The notes under the pieces were generated by a model. It was not told the DNA's origin. It was given only the letters and a program-made list of their open reading frames with translations, and did no database searches. From the NCBI RefSeq assembly GCF_022747945.1, contig NZ_JALDST010000001.1:620001-684000 (forward strand): a stretch of DNA of 64,000 bases, written 5' to 3'. Positions 18,282-27,119 of the stretch are shown piece after piece. Each line of letters begins with the position of its first letter. The first letter of the stretch is position 1. This DNA comes from Micromonospora sp. R77 (lineage in GTDB: Bacteria > Actinomycetota > Actinomycetes > Mycobacteriales > Micromonosporaceae). Made by a program: the position numbers and the translations under genes.

Positions 18282-19238
18282 TTACTTGCTGACGCCGGCG
18301 GTGAGGCCGGACTGGACCTGGCGTTGGAAGATCACGTAGACGACCAGGACCGGGAGCATCGCCATGGTGACGCCGGCGAAGAGACCGCTCCAGTCGGACT
18401 TGTAACCCTGGTTGACCGAGAGTTCGATCAGCCCCTGGGCGATCACCTGGTGCTTCGGCTCGCCGGCCACCGACTGCATGAGCAGGGTCGGCAGGTACCA
18501 CTGGTTCCACTGGCCCAGCACGTTGAAGATGCCGATGCTGATCAGGCCGGGTTTGGCCATCGGCAGCATGACGCTGAAGAAGAGCCGGCTGTGCGAGGCC
18601 CCGTCGACCATGGCCGCCTCGGCGATCGAGTCGGGCAGCGTCCGGAAGAACGAGTGCATGAAGAAGATCGTGAACGACAGCGACCACGCCACGTAGACCA
18701 CGATCAGCATGAGGTGCTTGTTCGGGCCGAGCAGCGGGAAGGTGACGCCCATGTTGTAGACGCCCTTGAACAGCGGCACCGCGGCCAGATAGATCGGCAG
18801 GGTCAGGCCGGAGAGGAACATGTAGTAGATCAACCGGTTGCCCGGGAACTCGTAACGCGCCAGCACGTACGCGGCCATCGAGCCGAGCAGCATGGTCAGG
18901 AAGACGCTGCCGGCCAGCACCAGGACGGTGTTCAGGAAGAACGCCCCCAGGTGCCCCGCCCCCCAGGCCCGGGAGAAGTTCTCCCAGTGCAGCTTGTGCG
19001 GGATCAGCGACAACGGCTCGCGGATGACCTGCGAGTCGTCCTTGAACGCCGACATCACCACCCAGACCAGCGGATAGATCACCATCACGGCCCAGACCAC
19101 CAGGAAGGCGTGGGAGAAGCCGTTGAAGATCCGCGAGCCGACCGCCGCGACGCGCGACGGCGCGGGCCGCGGCCGGGTGCCGCCGGTCGGGGGAACCGGG
19201 CCCGGTCGGGTCCGGTCACCATGGGTCACCGTGCTCAT
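18282..19238 (-). CDS. ngcG: Carbohydrate ABC transporter permease, NgcG-type
   Basis: The 318-residue protein is a MalG-type inner-membrane permease: a Pro/Arg-rich cytoplasmic N-terminus, six hydrophobic segments, and the EAA loop EAAMVDGASHSRLFF followed by MLPMAKPGL, which docks on the ATPase. It ends GLTAGVSK, as do CUT1 permeases. The ATG at 19238 is preferred over an upstream start because GAGGAGG precedes it; it lies 14 bases from the stop of the upstream permease gene. It is the last gene of a five-gene operon (regulator, SIS protein, binding protein, two permeases) whose binding protein is NgcE-like, so N-acetylglucosamine or a chitobiose-type sugar is the likely cargo. Confidence 0.85.
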   Translation of the reverse strand: MSTVTHGDRTRPGPVPPTGGTRPRPAPSRVAAVGSRIFNGFSHAFLVVWAVMVIYPLVWVVMSAFKDDSQVIREPLSLIPHKLHWENFSRAWGAGHLGAFFLNTVLVLAGSVFLTMLLGSMAAYVLARYEFPGNRLIYYMFLSGLTLPIYLAAVPLFKGVYNMGVTFPLLGPNKHLMLIVVYVAWSLSFTIFFMHSFFRTLPDSIAEAAMVDGASHSRLFFSVMLPMAKPGLISIGIFNVLGQWNQWYLPTLLMQSVAGEPKHQVIAQGLIELSVNQGYKSDWSGLFAGVTMAMLPVLVVYVIFQRQVQSGLTAGVSK

Positions 19239-19251
19239 CGTCCAGGCCTCC

Positions 19252-20202
19252 TCAGTACTCGATCCGGTCACGACGGGTGATCCTCAACTGCGCCGCGGCC
19301 AGCAGGATCGTGAAGATCGCCAGGGCCACGCCCATCGCGCAGGCGTAGCCGAACTGGCCCTTCTGGAACGCGGTGAAGTTGAGCACCGACGCGAAGATCT
19401 CGCTGGCGTGGTTGGGGCCGCCCTGGCTGGGGGTCATGACGAAGACCAGGGCGTACATGTCCAGGGCGATGAAGCCCAGGTAGACCCAGGCCACCGAGAT
19501 GGTCTCCCGCAGCAGCGGCAGGGTGATCCGGAAGAAGGTGTGGAACCGGCCCGCCCCGTCGAGGATGGCCGCCTCGTAGATGTCCTTCGGGATCGACTGC
19601 ATCGCCGCCGAGAAGAGCACCATGTAGAAACCGGCGCCGCTCCAGACCGCGATCAGCAGCAGCCACCACAACACGGCCGGTACGCCGAGGAACGGCTCCG
19701 GGTCGGCGGTGAAGGCGATCGGGTTCGCCGGGTCGACCAGCCCGATCTTGATGAGCAGCCCGTTGACCAGACCCTGCGAGTCGGACCGGTAGATCTGCTG
19801 CCACATCACGGCGATGACGACCAGCGACAGCACCTGCGGGAAGAAGAAGATGACCTTGTAGATGCTCGACCCGAACACCCCGCGGATGCCGGCCCTGTCC
19901 TCGCGTCCGCCCACGTTGAGCAGGAACGCGAGGAACAGGGCCAGCCCGATGGTGAACAGCGGCACGGTGACCAGGAAGAAGACGTTGTGCCAGAAGGCCT
20001 TCCTGATCAGTTCGTCGGAGAAGAGCCGGACGTAGTTGTCCAGCCCGACGAACTGCTGCTTGTCGGAGTAGCCTCCCCAGCTGGTCAGCGAGTATCCGGC
20101 CGCCTGGGCGAAGGGCCACACCACATAGAAGAGGTACAGCGCGACGGGCAGGGCCAGGAACCCCGTGACGAAGCGCGCAACACCGTGCCGCATTCCACTC
20201 AC
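19252..20202 (-). CDS. ngcF: Carbohydrate ABC transporter permease, NgcF-type
   Basis: This 316-residue MalF/UgpA-type permease has six membrane segments and the EAA loop EAAILDGAGRFHTFFRITLPLL. It starts MSGMRHGVARFVTGFLALPV; either the GTG at 20202 or the ATG at 20193 may be used, with only a weak GAGAG upstream. The C-terminus ARRDRIEY-like ending (ITRRDRIEY) is usual for NgcF. It follows the binding protein gene by 13 bases and precedes the second permease gene, forming the membrane pore with it. No ATPase gene is present in the operon. Confidence 0.85.
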   Translation of the reverse strand: MSGMRHGVARFVTGFLALPVALYLFYVVWPFAQAAGYSLTSWGGYSDKQQFVGLDNYVRLFSDELIRKAFWHNVFFLVTVPLFTIGLALFLAFLLNVGGREDRAGIRGVFGSSIYKVIFFFPQVLSLVVIAVMWQQIYRSDSQGLVNGLLIKIGLVDPANPIAFTADPEPFLGVPAVLWWLLLIAVWSGAGFYMVLFSAAMQSIPKDIYEAAILDGAGRFHTFFRITLPLLRETISVAWVYLGFIALDMYALVFVMTPSQGGPNHASEIFASVLNFTAFQKGQFGYACAMGVALAIFTILLAAAQLRITRRDRIEY

Positions 20203-20215
20203 TCTCTCGTCCGGA

Positions 20216-21628
20216 TCAGGCGGTGCGGGTCTGCTTCTTGATCGACGAGTCCTTGGCGACCTTGTCGGCGGCCGCCTGCATCTTGTCGACGAACTGCTGC
20301 GCGGTGAGCCGGCCGGCCATCAGCTCCTCGGAGAGGTTCTGGCTCTCCTTGTCCAGGTCGGCGTAGAAGTCCCAGAGCTTGACCTTGATGAGGTCCTTGG
20401 GCGCGTTCTTCATCAGCTCGTTGGCGGTGGTCAGCGAGGTGTCCTGGACGCCGTCGCCGGAGCCCTTGGTGGAGGCCAGCGACTTGGTCAGCTCGGCGAA
20501 CTTGGCGGAGCCGGACTTGGAGAGCACGGCCCGCAGGAACTCCTTCGCGGCGGCCTTGTTCGGGGCCTTGCTCGGCACCACGATGCCCTCGCCGGCGCCG
20601 GCGAAGACGTCCTTCGGCGCCTTGTCGCTGGCGCCGAGGCCCCAGTAGTCCGACAGCTTCATCTCGAAGCCCGGCGGGATGGTCGCCGACATCTCGTTCT
20701 TCAGCCAGGTGCCGACCTGGATGAAGGCCGCCTTGCCGTCGAGCCAGGCCTGCTGCGACTGGGTGTGGTTGAGGTTGCCCGGCAGGAGCAGCTTGTCCTT
20801 GACCAGCTTCTCCCACGCCTGCAGCGCCGGCAGGACGCCCTCGGCCTTCCAGGCGTTCTCCTTCAGGTTGTCGATGTCGATGATCGCCTGCTTACCGGCG
20901 GACTTCCAGATGGTCGCCTGCAGCGCCCAGCGCGGGTAGTAGCCGTGCACCGCGTCGTGCACGTACGGGGCGATGCCCTTCGCCTTGATCTTCGGCGCGA
21001 GGGCGAAGAACTCGTCGAAGGTGGTCGGCGGCTGCCAACCCTCCTTGCTGAACAGCGCACCGTTGTACCAGTTGCCCCAGACCGTGTACGCCACGTTGAC
21101 CACGTAGAACTTGCCCTGGAAGGTGCCGTCGACGGCGGTGCCCGGCAGCAGCGAGTCGCCGACCGTGCCCTCGCCGTCCCAGGCCGGCGCGGCGAGCAGG
21201 TCGTCCAGCGGCTCGATGGCGCCCTCGTTGACCAGGGTGCTGATGTCCATCATGTCGGCGCCCGAGTTCATCACCACGTCACTGGGCTGGGTCGCCATCT
21301 TCGGCTGTTCTTCGGTCTTGATCTTCTGGGTGGAGCTCATGTTGACGGTGACGTTCGCGTGCTTCGCGTTGAAGACCGCCTTGTCCTCCTTGGCCCACTG
21401 GTCGCCCAGGCCGCCGTTGAAGATGACCACCTTGACGGCGCTGCCGTCCTTGACGCCGAACGGGTTGTCCTTGCTCTTCGCGGCGCCCGCGTCGTCGGAC
21501 TTGCTCGGCTCGCTGCCGGCGCAGGCGCTGAGCAGCCCGACGGCCGGGACGGTCAGCAGACCGGCCGCGGCGGCCCGCCGCAGCAGGGTCCGGCGGTCCA
21601 GGTCGCCGAGGTTGGGGTTAACCGACAT
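20216..21628 (-). CDS. ngcE: Sugar-binding lipoprotein, NgcE-type
   Basis: The 470-residue extracytoplasmic solute-binding protein has an N-terminal DRRTLLRR twin-arginine-like motif, a hydrophobic stretch and lipobox LLSAC (Cys near 36), so it is probably exported folded by Tat and lipid-anchored. The mature part starts with the NPFGVKDGSAVKVVIFNGG sequence typical of the N-acetylglucosamine/diacetylchitobiose-binding NgcE family and ends KDSSIKKQTRTA. A paralogue at 27120-28535 shares this plan and ending. The ATG at 21628 lies 24 bases from the SIS gene. Substrate assignment rests on family resemblance only. Confidence 0.85.
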   Translation of the reverse strand: MSVNPNLGDLDRRTLLRRAAAAGLLTVPAVGLLSACAGSEPSKSDDAGAAKSKDNPFGVKDGSAVKVVIFNGGLGDQWAKEDKAVFNAKHANVTVNMSSTQKIKTEEQPKMATQPSDVVMNSGADMMDISTLVNEGAIEPLDDLLAAPAWDGEGTVGDSLLPGTAVDGTFQGKFYVVNVAYTVWGNWYNGALFSKEGWQPPTTFDEFFALAPKIKAKGIAPYVHDAVHGYYPRWALQATIWKSAGKQAIIDIDNLKENAWKAEGVLPALQAWEKLVKDKLLLPGNLNHTQSQQAWLDGKAAFIQVGTWLKNEMSATIPPGFEMKLSDYWGLGASDKAPKDVFAGAGEGIVVPSKAPNKAAAKEFLRAVLSKSGSAKFAELTKSLASTKGSGDGVQDTSLTTANELMKNAPKDLIKVKLWDFYADLDKESQNLSEELMAGRLTAQQFVDKMQAAADKVAKDSSIKKQTRTA

Positions 21629-21652
21629 CTTGTCTCTCCTTGTGGTGTCGGG

Positions 21653-22402
21653 TCAGGCGGTCCGCCGGAGACGCCCGGCGTACCGCGACTCGAGGGCGAG
21701 GTTGTGCTCGTCCCCACCGGGGACGTTGGCGGAGAGGTAGATAGGGGGTACCTCCCCGGCCTGGTGGAACCGTCGTACGACCTCCGCGGTCAGCAGCTGC
21801 GCCAGCAGCGCCGCGGTGACCGAGGAGACCGCACAGACCGCGCCGCCGCCCTCGAGCGGCAGCAGTGCGTCGCCGTACGGCGCGCCGTTGTCCAGCACGA
21901 CGTCGGCGAGGTCGGCGAGCCGGTGCCCGGACGGGTGCCGTGGGGCGACCCGGGCGGTGTGCTCGACCGAGGTGACCGCGATCAACGGGTGACCCCGCTG
22001 CTTCACCAGCGTGGCCAGCTCGACCACCGAGCCGTTGATGCCGGACTGGGAGGCGACCACGAACACGTCCTGCGGCTGTGGTGCCGCGAGGGCGTAGAGC
22101 TGGTGGGCGACGGCCGGGTCGCGTTCCAGCTTGGGGTCGGCGAGCACGTCCGGGGACGCGTCGCCGTGCAGCACGAGGTCGTGCAGCGTGAGCCGGTTGG
22201 TGGGGACCAGGCCGCCGGCCCGGGCCACCAGCTCGGCGGCGAACGCCTCGGAGTGGCCGGCCCCGAACGCCTGGAGCACCCCGCCGGCGCGCAGCCCGGT
22301 GGCGATCAGGTCGGCCGCCCGGTCCACCGGTTCGGCCTGGGTGTCGACCAGCCGGTCGAGCACCGGGCGGACGGCCTCGGCGTACCCCTGGGCACTGATC
22401 AT
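21653..22402 (-). CDS. SIS-domain sugar-phosphate-binding protein
   Basis: The 249-residue protein shows a SIS (sugar isomerase) fold: GGVLQAFGAGHSEAFAAELVARAGG (phospho-sugar loop; residues about 39-64), VFVVASQSGINGSVVELA and a C-terminal VTAALLAQLLTAEVV helix. Relatives isomerise or bind amino-sugar phosphates; no etherase-specific residues can be asserted. The ATG at 22402 overlaps the regulator stop by ATGA, so it is translationally coupled to the MurR/RpiR gene. Its position between regulator and NgcE-type transporter points to processing or sensing of the imported sugar after phosphorylation. Confidence 0.8.
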   Translation of the reverse strand: MISAQGYAEAVRPVLDRLVDTQAEPVDRAADLIATGLRAGGVLQAFGAGHSEAFAAELVARAGGLVPTNRLTLHDLVLHGDASPDVLADPKLERDPAVAHQLYALAAPQPQDVFVVASQSGINGSVVELATLVKQRGHPLIAVTSVEHTARVAPRHPSGHRLADLADVVLDNGAPYGDALLPLEGGGAVCAVSSVTAALLAQLLTAEVVRRFHQAGEVPPIYLSANVPGGDEHNLALESRYAGRLRRTA

Positions 22403-23346
22403 GAATGGGCTCCCTTCGCGGCCTTGTGCCCGTCGACGGCCTGGGCGGTACGCCGGAAGGCCGCATGGGCGCGGTCGTGGGTGCGCTGGGCCACCGCGAT
22501 GTAGAGCAGGTCGAGCACGACCAGCTGGGGGTGGCGGGCGGAGAGCGCGTCGGGCCGGAAGGTGGTGGCCTGGCTGGCGGTGAGCAGGACGATGTCGGCC
22601 AGCTCGGCCAGCGGTGAGCGGGGGAAGCCGGTCAGCGCGATGGTGGTCGCGCCCCGGCTGCCCGCCTCGGCGAGCATCTCGATGGTCTCCCGGGTCTGCC
22701 CGGTGTGCGAGATGCCCAGCGCCACGTCGCCGGCGCGCAGCAGGGCGGCGCTGGCCAGGCCCTCGTGCACGTCGTTCCAGGCCCAGGCGGCCACCCCGAT
22801 CCGGTGCAGGCTGAACTGCATCTCCTCGCCGACCAGCGCGCTGCCGCTGGCGCCGAAGATGTTCACCCGGGCGGCCCCGGCGATGGCGACGGCGGCCCGT
22901 TCGACCTCGGCCAGGTCGAGCAGGGCGGCGGTGTCGTGCATGGCCCGGGTGTCGGCGGCCATGATCTGGTCGAGCACCCGGGACAGCGGGTCACCCGGCT
23001 GGATCTCCCGGCCGATGTCGACGGTCCAGCCGGCGGAGCGCGCCCGGCCGGTTTCCGAGGCGATGCCGAGCCGCAGGTCGGCGTAGCCCTCGAAGCCCAT
23101 CGCCCGGCAGAACCGGGTGATGGTCGCCGGTGAGGTGCCGCTGCGCTCGGCGAGTTCCACGATGGTCGCCCGGGCCGCCGCCTCGGGGTCGCTGAGCACG
23201 TGTTCGGCGACCCGGCGCAGCGCCCCGGTCAGCTCCCCCGCGCCGGCCCGCACCCTGGCCAGCACCCCGTCGGCGCCCCGGCGGTCGAGCGCGTCGGCGT
23301 CGACCACCGCGGTCCCCGCGGCGGTGTCCACCTCGTGTTCAACCAT
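22399..23346 (-). CDS. MurR/RpiR family transcriptional regulator
   Basis: The 315-residue protein has an N-terminal helix-turn-helix (ATIVELAERSGTSPATITRFCRAMGFEGYADLR, about residues 60-93) and a C-terminal SIS domain with VNIFGASGSALVGEEMQ and ALGISHTGQTRETIEML, which should bind a sugar phosphate effector. This is the standard RpiR layout. It is the first gene of the operon with the SIS protein and the NgcEFG-type importer and is divergent from a BadF-type kinase gene, so it likely controls both and itself. An AT-rich dyad lies in the shared intergenic region. Confidence 0.85.
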   Translation of the reverse strand: MVEHEVDTAAGTAVVDADALDRRGADGVLARVRAGAGELTGALRRVAEHVLSDPEAAARATIVELAERSGTSPATITRFCRAMGFEGYADLRLGIASETGRARSAGWTVDIGREIQPGDPLSRVLDQIMAADTRAMHDTAALLDLAEVERAAVAIAGAARVNIFGASGSALVGEEMQFSLHRIGVAAWAWNDVHEGLASAALLRAGDVALGISHTGQTRETIEMLAEAGSRGATTIALTGFPRSPLAELADIVLLTASQATTFRPDALSARHPQLVVLDLLYIAVAQRTHDRAHAAFRRTAQAVDGHKAAKGAHS

Positions 23347-23382
23347 GGGAGGCCTTTCGGAAAAGAGTGTTAACTGTTAGTG

Positions 23383-23396
23383 GTAAAAGTTCTTAC
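23383..23396. promoter_or_regulatory. Candidate RpiR operator
   Basis: GTAAAAGTTCTTAC is an imperfect dyad (GTAA-N6-TTAC, with partly symmetric centre) in an AT-rich island at about 23360-23400 within an otherwise GC-rich divergent region. It lies 37 bases upstream of the regulator start and about 147 bases from the kinase start. Binding by the RpiR protein is inferred from position only. Confidence 0.4.
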
Positions 23397-23542
23397 TGAA
23401 GGCCCCTCCGTGTCAATAGCGTGGGCGAAGTTTTCAAACCGTTACCTGCCGCACCCGCCGTCGGGCGGGCGCGGATCTTGCTTCTGCGGCCCCGGCCGGA
23501 CAGCATGGAGCCGCCAGCGCGAGACACCGGGAGGCGCAGCGG

Positions 23543-24530
23543 ATGTCCGGCACCGTCGTGGTCGGTCTCGACATCGGGGGTACGTCCACCCGCGCCGCCG
23601 CCTACGACCTGACCGGCGCGCGACTGGGCACCGGTCGGGCCGGCGGCGGCAACCCGACCAGCCACGGTGCCGAACCGGCCGCGGCACAGCTGCTGGCCGC
23701 CCTGCGCGGCGCGCTCGCCGACGTCGACCCGACCCGGGTCCGGGCCGGCACCATCGGGCTGGCCGGGGCCGGCCGGCCCTCGCCGACCCGCAGGCCCGCG
23801 CCGCCTTCGACGGCGCCTGGTCCACCGCCGGCCTGCGCTGCCCGTACGCCGTGCACGGCGACGCCCTGGTCGCGTACGCCTCGGGCACCGCCGCCCCGGA
23901 CGGCACGGTGCTGATCGCCGGCACCGGCGCGATCGCCGCCGGAGTGCGTGACCTCCAGCTGGACCGGGTCGCCGACGGACACGGCTGGCTGCTCGGCGAC
24001 GCCGGCTCCGGGTTCTGGCTGGGCCGGGAGGCGGTCCGCCGGCTCCTCGCCGACCTCGACCGGGCGCACCGCCCCGGTGACCTGGAGACCCGGGTGCTGA
24101 CCGAGCTGACCGGCTCCCCCGAGGTGGCCGCCCGGCCGCGCGCGACCGCCGACGCGGTGGTCCAGCGGGTGACCCGGCGACCACCCGTGGAGTTGGCCCG
24201 GCTCGCCCCACTGGTGGTGGCGGCGGCCCGCGACGGCGAACCGACCGGGGTGGCCCTGGTCGCCGAGGCCGCCGCCCGGCTCGCGGAGAGCGCGAGCCGG
24301 ATCCGGCCGGCCGGCGCGACCGACCCGGTGGTGCTCGGCGGCGGCCTGCTCACCGGGGACACCCGCTCGGCGACGCGGTCCGCACGGAACTGGGGTCGCG
24401 GTGGCCGGACGCGCCGCTGCGTACGGCCGGCGACGGTGCCGCCGCGGCGGCCTGGCTCGCCGCCCGCGAGCTGCCCGAGGTCACCGACCCGGCCGCCCTG
24501 CACGCGCTCCTGGTCCGCACCCCCGCCTGA
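23543..24530 (+). pseudogene. BadF/BadG-type sugar kinase, two frameshifts
   Basis: Three successive frames together encode a BadF/BadG/BcrA/BcrD-type ATPase of about 328 residues, the family of N-acetylglucosamine kinases. The first frame holds the phosphate-1 loop VVVGLDIGGTSTRAA and GLAGAGRP; the second (about 23775-24360) holds HGDALVAYASGT, VLIAGTGAIA, WLLGDAGSGFWLG and VVLGGGLLTGDT; the third, ending at 24530, holds AGDGAAAAAWLAARE. Each break is repaired by one extra base: a G in the GGCCGGCC run near 23777 and a C in ACACCC near 24366. Both are typical error contexts. The gene is divergent from the RpiR-NgcEFG operon and would phosphorylate the imported amino sugar. Confidence 0.8.
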
Positions 24531-24589
24531 CCGTTCCGGCCACCACAGGCCCGACACCGACCGGTACGCCCGGAACCCGCCACCGAGCA

Positions 24590-24628
24590 CGACGGCCGGC
24601 CAACCCGGTACGGGTCGGCCGGCCGTCG
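24590..24628. terminator. Bidirectional hairpin between convergent genes
   Basis: A perfect 12-bp stem (CGACGGCCGGCC at 24590-24601, complement at 24617-24628) surrounds an inner ACCCG/CGGGT pair, so most of the 39 bases can fold. It lies between the kinase stop at 24530 and the convergent gene end at 24644. Confidence 0.75.
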
Positions 24629-24643
24629 CCGGACAGGTCACGC

Positions 24644-25156
24644 TCAGGCCGTCGGGTGCCCCTGGGGCGCCTGACCGTGCTGGCCCTGCTGCGACGGGTA
24701 CTGGCCCTGCGGGGCCTGGCCGTAGTCGCCCTGCGACGGGTACTGGCCCTGCGGCACCTGGCCGTGGTGGCCCTGCGGCGGGTACTGGCCCTGCGGCGCG
24801 GCCTGACCCGGGGCCGGCCAGCCCTGCGCGGCCTGACCCGGGGCGGCCGGGTAGACCTGGCCGGGAACGACCTGGTGGTGCACGGCCGCCGCATTGTCGG
24901 CCTCCTTCGCCTCCTTGCGCGCCTTGACCGCCCGCACGATCAGCAGGATCGGCAGGATGAAGGCGTAGAAGAAGATCCGGTACCTGGTGCCCACGGGAGC
25001 GAGGAACATCAGATAGAAGCCATAGCAGAAGAAGGCGAGGCCGATGACGGCGTTCAGGATCCGGGAGCCGGTGCCCTGCTCCTTGATGGCCAGGCCGGTG
25101 ACGATCATCGCGATGCCACCGAGCATCAGCAGGATCTCGTATACAAGCTCAAACAT
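24644..25156 (-). CDS. Small membrane protein with Gln/Pro/Gly repeat tail
   Basis: The 170-residue protein starts at the ATG at 25156 (MFELVYEILLML; AGGAAA upstream). Residues 5-80 contain three hydrophobic segments. A basic stretch (KARKEAKEAD) leads to a cytoplasmic-type low-complexity tail of about 75 residues made of imperfect repeats around GQYPPQGHHGQ / GQAPQGQYPSQ. I do not recognise a family; such tails are common in actinobacterial membrane proteins of unknown role. It lies 91 bases downstream of the second NgcG-type gene on the same strand and could be read through from that operon. Confidence 0.75.
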   Translation of the reverse strand: MFELVYEILLMLGGIAMIVTGLAIKEQGTGSRILNAVIGLAFFCYGFYLMFLAPVGTRYRIFFYAFILPILLIVRAVKARKEAKEADNAAAVHHQVVPGQVYPAAPGQAAQGWPAPGQAAPQGQYPPQGHHGQVPQGQYPSQGDYGQAPQGQYPSQQGQHGQAPQGHPTA

Positions 25157-25247
25157 GTAGTTTCCTGTCAATCCGGTGAAGGTGCCGGCCCACCATAGAG
25201 GAGCCCCCGCCGGTCCCGCTGCCCCGTCACCCGTGGTGGGCGACACC

Positions 25248-26153
25248 TCACTTGAGCTGGCCGGCGGTGAGTCCCGCCTGGATCTGACGCTGGAACGCGA
25301 CGTACACCACCAGCACCGGGAGCACGGCGATGGCGAGGCCGGCGAAGAGTTGCGCGTAGTCGCCGGCGTACCCCTGGTTGACGGCGAGCGCGTTCAGGCC
25401 CTGGGCGAGCATCCACTTCGACTCGTCGCCCTGCATCAGCACCTGCGGCAGCAGGAACTGGTTCCAGTGGCTCAGGAAGTTGAAGATCCCGACACTGATC
25501 AGTCCCGGTCGCGCCATCGGCAGCATCACCCGGAAGAAGAGCCGGAAGTGGCCGCACCCGTCGATCAGCGCGGCCTCCGCCACGGCCGTCGGCAGGGTGC
25601 GGAAGAACGCGGTCAGGAAGAAGACCGTGAACGGCAGCGAGTAGGCGGTGTAGACCAGGACCAGACCGGTCCAGGTGCCGAAGAGGCCGGCGTTGCGCAC
25701 CACGAAGAAGAGCGGCACCAGGGCCAGGAAGACCGGGAACATCATCCCGCCGACGAAGAGGTAGTAGAGCACCTGCCGGCCGCGGAAGTCGTATCGGGCG
25801 AAGACGTAGGCGGCGGCCGCGCCGAGCAGCATGGTCAGGGTCAGCGACCCGGCGACGACCACCGCGCTGTTGAGGAAGTAGCGGCCGATGTGCGCCGTCG
25901 TCCAGGCCCGCGCCCAGTTGTCCAGGCGCAGCTCGCCGGGCAGCCCCCACGGGTCGGCCAGGATCTCGCCGTTGTCCTTGAGCGAGCTGAGGAACATCCA
26001 GACCAGCGGCAGCAGGGTCATCGCCGCCCAGAGCAGCAGGAAGCCGTGCGAGAAGACGTTCGCCACGCCCAGCTCCCGACGCAGCGGCCGGTCGGTGGCG
26101 CGCTGCGCGACCGCCGCCCGGACCGGCGGGGCGTCGGAGTCCACAGTGGTCAC
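25248..26153 (-). CDS. Second carbohydrate ABC permease, MalG/NgcG-type
   Basis: The 301-residue CUT1 permease has six hydrophobic segments and the EAA loop EAALIDGCGHFRLFFRVMLPMARPG, and ends QAGLTAGQLK. The GTG at 26153 overlaps the stop of the upstream permease gene (GTGA), so the two are translationally coupled; no other start gives a sensible N-terminus. It is paralogous to the permease at 18282-19238, with the same SVGIFNFLSHWNQ region. It belongs to the second NgcEFG-type operon. Confidence 0.85.
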   Translation of the reverse strand: MTTVDSDAPPVRAAVAQRATDRPLRRELGVANVFSHGFLLLWAAMTLLPLVWMFLSSLKDNGEILADPWGLPGELRLDNWARAWTTAHIGRYFLNSAVVVAGSLTLTMLLGAAAAYVFARYDFRGRQVLYYLFVGGMMFPVFLALVPLFFVVRNAGLFGTWTGLVLVYTAYSLPFTVFFLTAFFRTLPTAVAEAALIDGCGHFRLFFRVMLPMARPGLISVGIFNFLSHWNQFLLPQVLMQGDESKWMLAQGLNALAVNQGYAGDYAQLFAGLAIAVLPVLVVYVAFQRQIQAGLTAGQLK

Positions 26154-27058
26154 GAGTACTCGATCCGATCGCGCCGGGCGGCCCGCAGTGCCAGCACCGC
26201 CACCGAGAGGGTCAGGAAGAACATCACCACGCCGATCGCCGAGGCGTACCCGAACTTGGTCTCGCTGCCGAACGCGGTGTCGTACATCCGCATGCCGATC
26301 ACGTCCGAGGTGAAGTTGGGGCCGCCGTTCGTCATCAGCTGGACCAGGATGAAGCCGTCCAGCGCGGCGATGGCCAGATAGATCCAGGCCACCTGGACGG
26401 TGTCCCAGAGCAGCGGGATGGTGATCCGGCGCAGCATCACCGCGCGGGAGGCGCCGTCGAGCAGCACCGCCTCGTAGATGTCGCGTGGGATGGCCTGCAT
26501 CGCCGCGCCGAAGAGCACCACGTAGAAGCCGACGTTGCTCCAGACCATCACCGCCAGCACGCACCAGAAGGCGAACCGGGGATCACCCAGCCAGGCCGGC
26601 GCGGGCAGGCCGACCGCCCGCAGCGCACCGTTGAGCAGCCCGCTGGTCGGGTGGTAGATCTCCTTCCACAGCAGCGCGATGATCACCACCGAGAGCACCT
26701 GGGGGAAGAAGTAGACCAGCCGGTAGACCGCGCTGCCGCGCACGCCGGTGACCCCGGCCCGGCCCTTGCGCCCGCCCATGGTGAGCATGGTGGCGAAGAA
26801 GAGACCGAGCGCGATGGTCAGCACCGGCACCACGGCGAGCAGGATCGCGTTGTTGGTCAACGCGTTCCAGACGTACCCGTCGTGCAGCAGGGTCCGGAAG
26901 TTGGCCAGGCCGACCGGGTCGGCCTGCGCCGAATAGCCCAGCCAGTCGGTGGTCGAGATCTGAAAGGCCTGGAGGTACGGCGAGAGCACGAAGACGCCGT
27001 ACAGCACCAGTGGTGGCAGCAGGAAGCTGACGATCAGCGGGTATCGGCCGTGTCGCAC
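26150..27058 (-). CDS. Second carbohydrate ABC permease, MalF/NgcF-type
   Basis: The 302-residue permease begins MRHGRYPLIVSFLLPPL from a GTG at 27058 preceded by GGGAGGGG; the longer open frame upstream overlaps the binding protein gene and is not plausible. Six hydrophobic segments and the EAA loop EAVLLDGASRAVMLRRITIPLL are visible, and the end ARRDRIEYS matches the NgcF-type paralogue at 19252-20202. It lies 61 bases after the binding protein gene. Confidence 0.85.
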   Translation of the reverse strand: MRHGRYPLIVSFLLPPLVLYGVFVLSPYLQAFQISTTDWLGYSAQADPVGLANFRTLLHDGYVWNALTNNAILLAVVPVLTIALGLFFATMLTMGGRKGRAGVTGVRGSAVYRLVYFFPQVLSVVIIALLWKEIYHPTSGLLNGALRAVGLPAPAWLGDPRFAFWCVLAVMVWSNVGFYVVLFGAAMQAIPRDIYEAVLLDGASRAVMLRRITIPLLWDTVQVAWIYLAIAALDGFILVQLMTNGGPNFTSDVIGMRMYDTAFGSETKFGYASAIGVVMFFLTLSVAVLALRAARRDRIEYS

Positions 27059-27119
27059 CGGCGGGACCCCTCCCTGGTTCGGCCGGTGGGGGCGGGGATC
27101 GCCGCCCCCACCGGAGACG

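Noticed and set aside
24644..24850. Repeat-rich DNA in the tail of the membrane-protein gene looked like a minisatellite
   Set aside because: The units are in frame and encode the Gln/Pro/Gly tail, so it is coding repeat.
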